Shown one piece after another: positions 60,240 to 64,000 of a DNA stretch of 64,000 nt. The stretch is taken from assembly GCA_902702965.1 (NCBI GenBank), contig CACRXP010000399.1, forward strand, positions 404,528 through 468,527. Reading direction: 5' to 3'. The position numbers and the translations under genes were made by a program. This DNA is from Spirometra erinaceieuropaei (taxonomy: Eukaryota > Platyhelminthes > Cestoda > Diphyllobothriidea > Diphyllobothriidae). Positions within the stretch are counted from its first letter, which is position 1; every line of letters starts with the position of its first letter. The notes below the pieces were generated by a model that had not been told where the DNA came from, did no database searches, and saw nothing but the letters and a program-made list of their open reading frames with translations.

Positions 60240-63200
60240 TCATGAACGCCTATTTTAAGCAACAGTCGGCTACCATCAAACGTACCCCCCACCAGCACCT
60301 CTGGCGCACAAAACGTCACCCACCGCAAGGACTCGCTTGTCACGCAGCTCCTCCGTTGCACGCGATCCGAGTCTAGGACTGTCACGATGTGCCAAGTGCC
60401 ATGGCTTGGAAGGCTGACGAATGGCGCTTCAAATCAGTCCATGCAGTCAGACCAGCTGTCTGCGTATGTGTTTGGTGGGAGGAAGTGTAAGGTTAAGAGC
60501 CAGAATGTCGCGGCTCCTTCTTCAAGCGACCCTAGGTAGTCTCATGCATGTGAGGAGTGTGTGCGTAGGTTGTACCTTCCAGTCAACGACTTACTGGTTG
60601 TCAGCCTCTGAAGTGTGGCGGTCCACGCTAAACGCAGGGCTGAGCTTCACACTTATGGGTCTCAGTATATGTAAACATCTGCTATGCCATTATTAGTGAA
60701 CTACGTTCAGTGCAGCCTGATGTACGAAGGGCAATTCTGTGAAACCTGGCTCCGTTTGCACTAACTGTGTGTATACAAGTCTTCACCATGGCTACCCGTT
60801 AATCCTCATAGTCTATGTGACCCGTTATGGTGTTTCTGCTGTTAATTAAAATCCTTGTCGTGTGTTTGTTGTGGACCAGGGTATGCTGTGGGACGCCTGG
60901 GTGCGGGTTCGATCGTACCAGTCACCTGCATCCTCTCACGCCTCCGGTCTTCTAGGCTATTTCTTGACGCCGGACTCAAGGAGGAAGGGAGAGAGAACGT
61001 GGTATATGCTTCATCCCCACTTTAAACTATTTCAGGCGGAAGTTATTGCTTCTGCCCCCCATCTTGCTGTAGAGTACACGATGAACATCATCGGGAGGGA
61101 CGGTAGAACTGTCCCCTCGTAAACAATGTTCTCGTCACATGTTAAACTCGATAAACCGTCTTTTTTGGTTCTTATAATCTTGCATCTGCAATTACCAAAT
61201 CATTCGTCTCGGCGATCTTAGGAAGACCCAATAAAGGAATGATAAAACACTGCAAAGAGTGTCGACTACCACATACACTTCATAAATGAAATTATAAAAT
61301 GTACAGGTGCTGCAATATTCACTTGGAAATGTTTACAATCCTAAATATATCACAGACGATGGTGCCTTGCTTGCTAATGCACATATATACCTCAAAATGG
61401 TCCACTAAATTAGTGTAGAGAACAGTCATGTAAGCGTTCTTAATGCCTTGTTTTTATTTATGATTGTGGTTTTTGCAGACAGCAAACAGAAGCCATTTTG
61501 ATAATCAGCAATCCTTTGAAATCGAGAACCCCAAGCATTGGGCTACAGGCTAGTCAGTTCAACAAAACCACCTAAATAAACTTTCTTATTAACAGCAAGT
61601 TTCGATAACTTGAAAAAAGGTCTTAAAACGTGAGCAACTGCAGTATCAGACCTCGAAAATCAATGTATTGTGCATTAAAATTTTGCCGTCGATGCGGACT
61701 ATTTTGTACACTTAATCGGTCCATTAAAAATAAAGCACATTAGAAATAAGTCTTATGATCAGACGCTTTTTTTAAAAACGCAAAATATTATCTCCTCGAG
61801 TATGAACTCTGAACAAGAGGAACGTTGCTATCGAATATGTAAATAAGTCAAGTGTTCGTTTTTTTATATGAGGAGTATATTTAGAGATATAAGGAGGTTA
61901 AATAAACGTAAAAGTAAATACAAATTATGTTATCATTTTTATTGACTGTAGGATTTTTGGAATGTTGAAATGAAGATTATTTGAAAGCCGGAATCCTGGC
62001 ACGTCCGGAATATAATAGAATTATTCTGCATGTAAATCAGCATTACGACCCAACTTAAGTACGGCTTTACAATAGAAGGCGTCTTTCAGAATTTCTGCTA
62101 GCCTTTAATGATGTATTTGTGCATCATTTAATGAAGTGGAAGTCTTCAACTGAATGCCAGTCTATTGCATTTGTACACCTCCTTGAACGAATTAGTCGGC
62201 GGAACGAGCTTACCTAGCATGATTAAGCTGGCTATGGCCGTCTTGTTTTGGTCCTGGTGAATGTAATGACGTGGGACTTTATGGGCTGCTGAAGGCCCTG
62301 GATGCGTTTTGATGGAGGTGATATCTAAATGGCAAATATCAATTGTTAGACAGTCTCAAACGGAGGTGCTCTGCAATTATAGGGTTTATGCTGTAGGGGA
62401 TAGTGAGTTAAATGTGCGGTTAGTACCAGTGTGACATAACAGATGATTGCACCTTCGTCAGTAGCCGGAGGCAGATCCTACGATTAGAGTCAGGAAGCCT
62501 CTGCGCAAACATATAACAAGAAATAGAGAGATTCCATTCAGTATATGGGAGGCGACAACGGGGTTACACGCAGATATATGTGCAGATTATGATAGGCAGC
62601 AGGGATAAAGTTGACGTGATTGACCCTATCTGGGTGAGATGTGTTGGTAAGTTATGGTTATGCAGCCGCCCCTGATGCATACAACATTGTTGACCTTCTT
62701 AATTAATTTGAGTTCGTATGATTATTTTGGCATGGTGTTGCTGTGCATTGCGGTGACGTTTAGTTGACTGCCTTGTTTCTTTGTTGCTGTTTTTTTACAT
62801 TTTTCGACCCAATGTCGGTGGTTTTTCTTGACTTCCAACCTGTCGTCGCGTTCTCACTTTCGCGCTGGACAATTTGGCGTTGGGGTTTACGGTTGCTGTT
62901 AAGGGTTATGGTCAACCACTCAACCTGCGACTGCGCATTCCCAATTGACCTCGTCATATGTGCGTTCCCCGGTCCCACCTGTAATTACCCCTACTACCAC
63001 CCGTTCCGTAGTACAGGTAGCTGTGTTTGTAACCTCAGTTGCGGCTACATTACAATATCTGACCGAGGCGGCTTTATTTGGAGATATTCAGCTCGTGCTT
63101 TGCATCCAACAAAGCAATACACGCTGAATACACAAATAAATAGCTTGGAGACACTGCATGTCAGTGTAAATGCAGATCGTGGTCCACAGTAATTTTTAAA

Positions 63201-63510
63201 TTTAAAAAAAATTGTTTAAATCACATTTTACCCTTCCTTAAGGTATTATATTTTAAGAAAATTCAATTTTCCACCAAATGATGCTCGAGTGCTTACAGTT
63301 GATTAGTGAACAATAACTTAAAAATAGTCGATTTTTACGTTTCCGACGTCATATCTTAAGATAAGCAGCCAAACAAAAAATATATTATTTGAGTAGATTG
63401 GCAATATGTAATGTTCGTTCGCACTCCTCGAACTCGACAATTAATCTTCGTTCTTGGCTTTTGACACAAGGTGTGGACACCATAGTTTCTGTTGTTACGT
63501 ACATTTACCC
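60240..63510. other. Unassigned ~3.3 kb
   Basis: Mostly AT-rich and unique within the window. The frames at 60421-60696, 60862-61122 and 62764-63192 are open but carry no recognisable domain or splice context. A CCTGTAATTACCCCTACTACC block near 62980 resembles one at 30585 and may be a dispersed repeat. Confidence 0.4.
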
Positions 63511-63517
63511 ATCATAG

Positions 63518-63659
63518 AACTGCGGCATCGTAATCAAGAGCAGTTTATTCCCCAGCTGTATATTATGGACGAGGGGTTAACCCATTCCGACTACATCGTC
63601 ACAGCCTATGATTACCGTAAGGCACGGTACAACGATGAAAATTTGTTGGCTGTTGAAAG
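63518..63659 (+). CDS. Possible internal exon, unknown protein
   Basis: The stretch is bounded by ATCATAG and by AAAG|GTAAGC, giving 142 nt ending in phase 2. It encodes a protein-like stretch, LRHRNQEQFIPQLYIMDEGL then HSDYIVTAYDYRKARYNDEN. Composition and the strong donor suggest a real exon of a gene that extends beyond the window. The family is not recognised. The acceptor has only a modest pyrimidine tract, and an earlier one at 63471 (GACACAAG) is possible. Confidence 0.4.
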
Positions 63660-63924
63660 GTAAGCGCAATACACCTATGAAACCCGAGATCACGGCTTCT
63701 TCTATTTTACCTCCCTGGACGCGCTTTTTCGCTATTATTGGTGAAAGGTTCGACAGCAGTCGAATATTTTTTGACTAAAACTTGCATTGAAATATGAGCT
63801 CAACGCAAAGAACCATATTCCGGATGCACGTATGTTTACACATATAGACAGAATGGCATTACCGACAAAGACAAGGGAGACTGGAATGGCCATTTCTGGC
63901 TTATTAGCCGTCGTCAGCCAACCA

Positions 63925-64000
63925 TACCAAAGCCCGAAGTTTGGAACACCCAAGTGTCGAACTCGCGACCTGTTGGTTTAGAAGTCCACGCCTCTACCCA
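63925..64000 (-). repeat. tRNA-derived SINE head, cut by window end
   Basis: On the minus strand the edge reads GGGTAGAGGC, then GTGGACTTCTAAACCAAC, then GGTCGCGAGTTCGACACTTGGG. This order fits a D arm, an anticodon arm with TCT (Arg-like) and a T arm with a B box (compare GGTTCGANTCC). Stems are imperfect and the 5' part is outside the window, so a SINE is more likely than a tRNA gene. Confidence 0.5.

Noticed and set aside
62764..63192. 142-residue plus-strand frame
   Set aside because: Overlaps a CCTGTAATTACCCC-type dispersed repeat block, has no domain, and a minus-strand frame of similar quality overlaps it.
1..64000. CRISPR arrays, bacterial operons, rRNA genes
   Set aside because: No short regularly spaced repeats, no dense co-directional genes and no rRNA-like stretch were seen; the sequence is clearly eukaryotic.

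Overview
This window looks like non-coding-rich eukaryotic DNA from a parasitic flatworm. A diphyllobothriid tapeworm such as Spirometra or Dibothriocephalus is my best guess. The grounds are spliced genes with GT-AG introns, Penelope-like elements (PLEs) carrying GIY-YIG domains, CR1/Jockey-type LINEs ending in short tandem tails, degenerate CCCTAA-type telomere-like repeats, and very low gene density. The organism is an inference; no diagnostic single-copy gene is present. One 400-base assembly gap lies at 32874-33273.

Layout. (1) 240-11490: a diverged tandem duplication of about 5.3-5.9 kb (P1, P2). Each copy carries a degenerate telomere-like tract, and no gene is recognisable. P1 holds a LINE fragment that P2 lacks. 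(2) 11790-13370: a decayed LINE. (3) 13494-56235: a tandem array of three units, A (13494-35546), B (35547-48883) and C (48884-56235, truncated), with a basic period of about 13.3 kb. Unit A is longer because it holds a 4.96-kb LINE, a 1.4-kb insert, a 2.3-kb insert and an internal 1-kb duplication. (4) 56240-58670: two divergent PLE fragments and two exon copies of a beta-1,4-galactosyltransferase-like gene. (5) 58700-64000: mostly unassigned sequence, a diverged 490-bp tandem repeat, one possible exon, and a tRNA-like SINE head at the right edge.

The main discovery is one gene per array unit, on the minus strand, encoding a small secreted protein of 197-213 residues. It has five exons: a signal-peptide exon, then four exons that each encode one domain with the pattern C-x(5,6)-C-x(15,20)-C-x(3)-C. 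All four introns are phase 1 and the three copies are open with proper splice sites. Between copies A and B, domain exons 2 and 3 are less conserved (about 70-73% by hand count) than the intron between them (about 82%). Changes are mostly amino-acid replacing while every cysteine is kept. This is the pattern expected of a secreted family under diversifying selection, such as a host-interaction protein. I do not recognise the family.

The array also carries two copies of a solo LTR, with TG...CA ends and a 5-bp target duplication, whose promoter region holds two perfect heat-shock-element trimers. It also shows fossil PLEs, a LINE insertion with its empty site preserved in the neighbouring unit, and patchwork similarity suggesting gene conversion.
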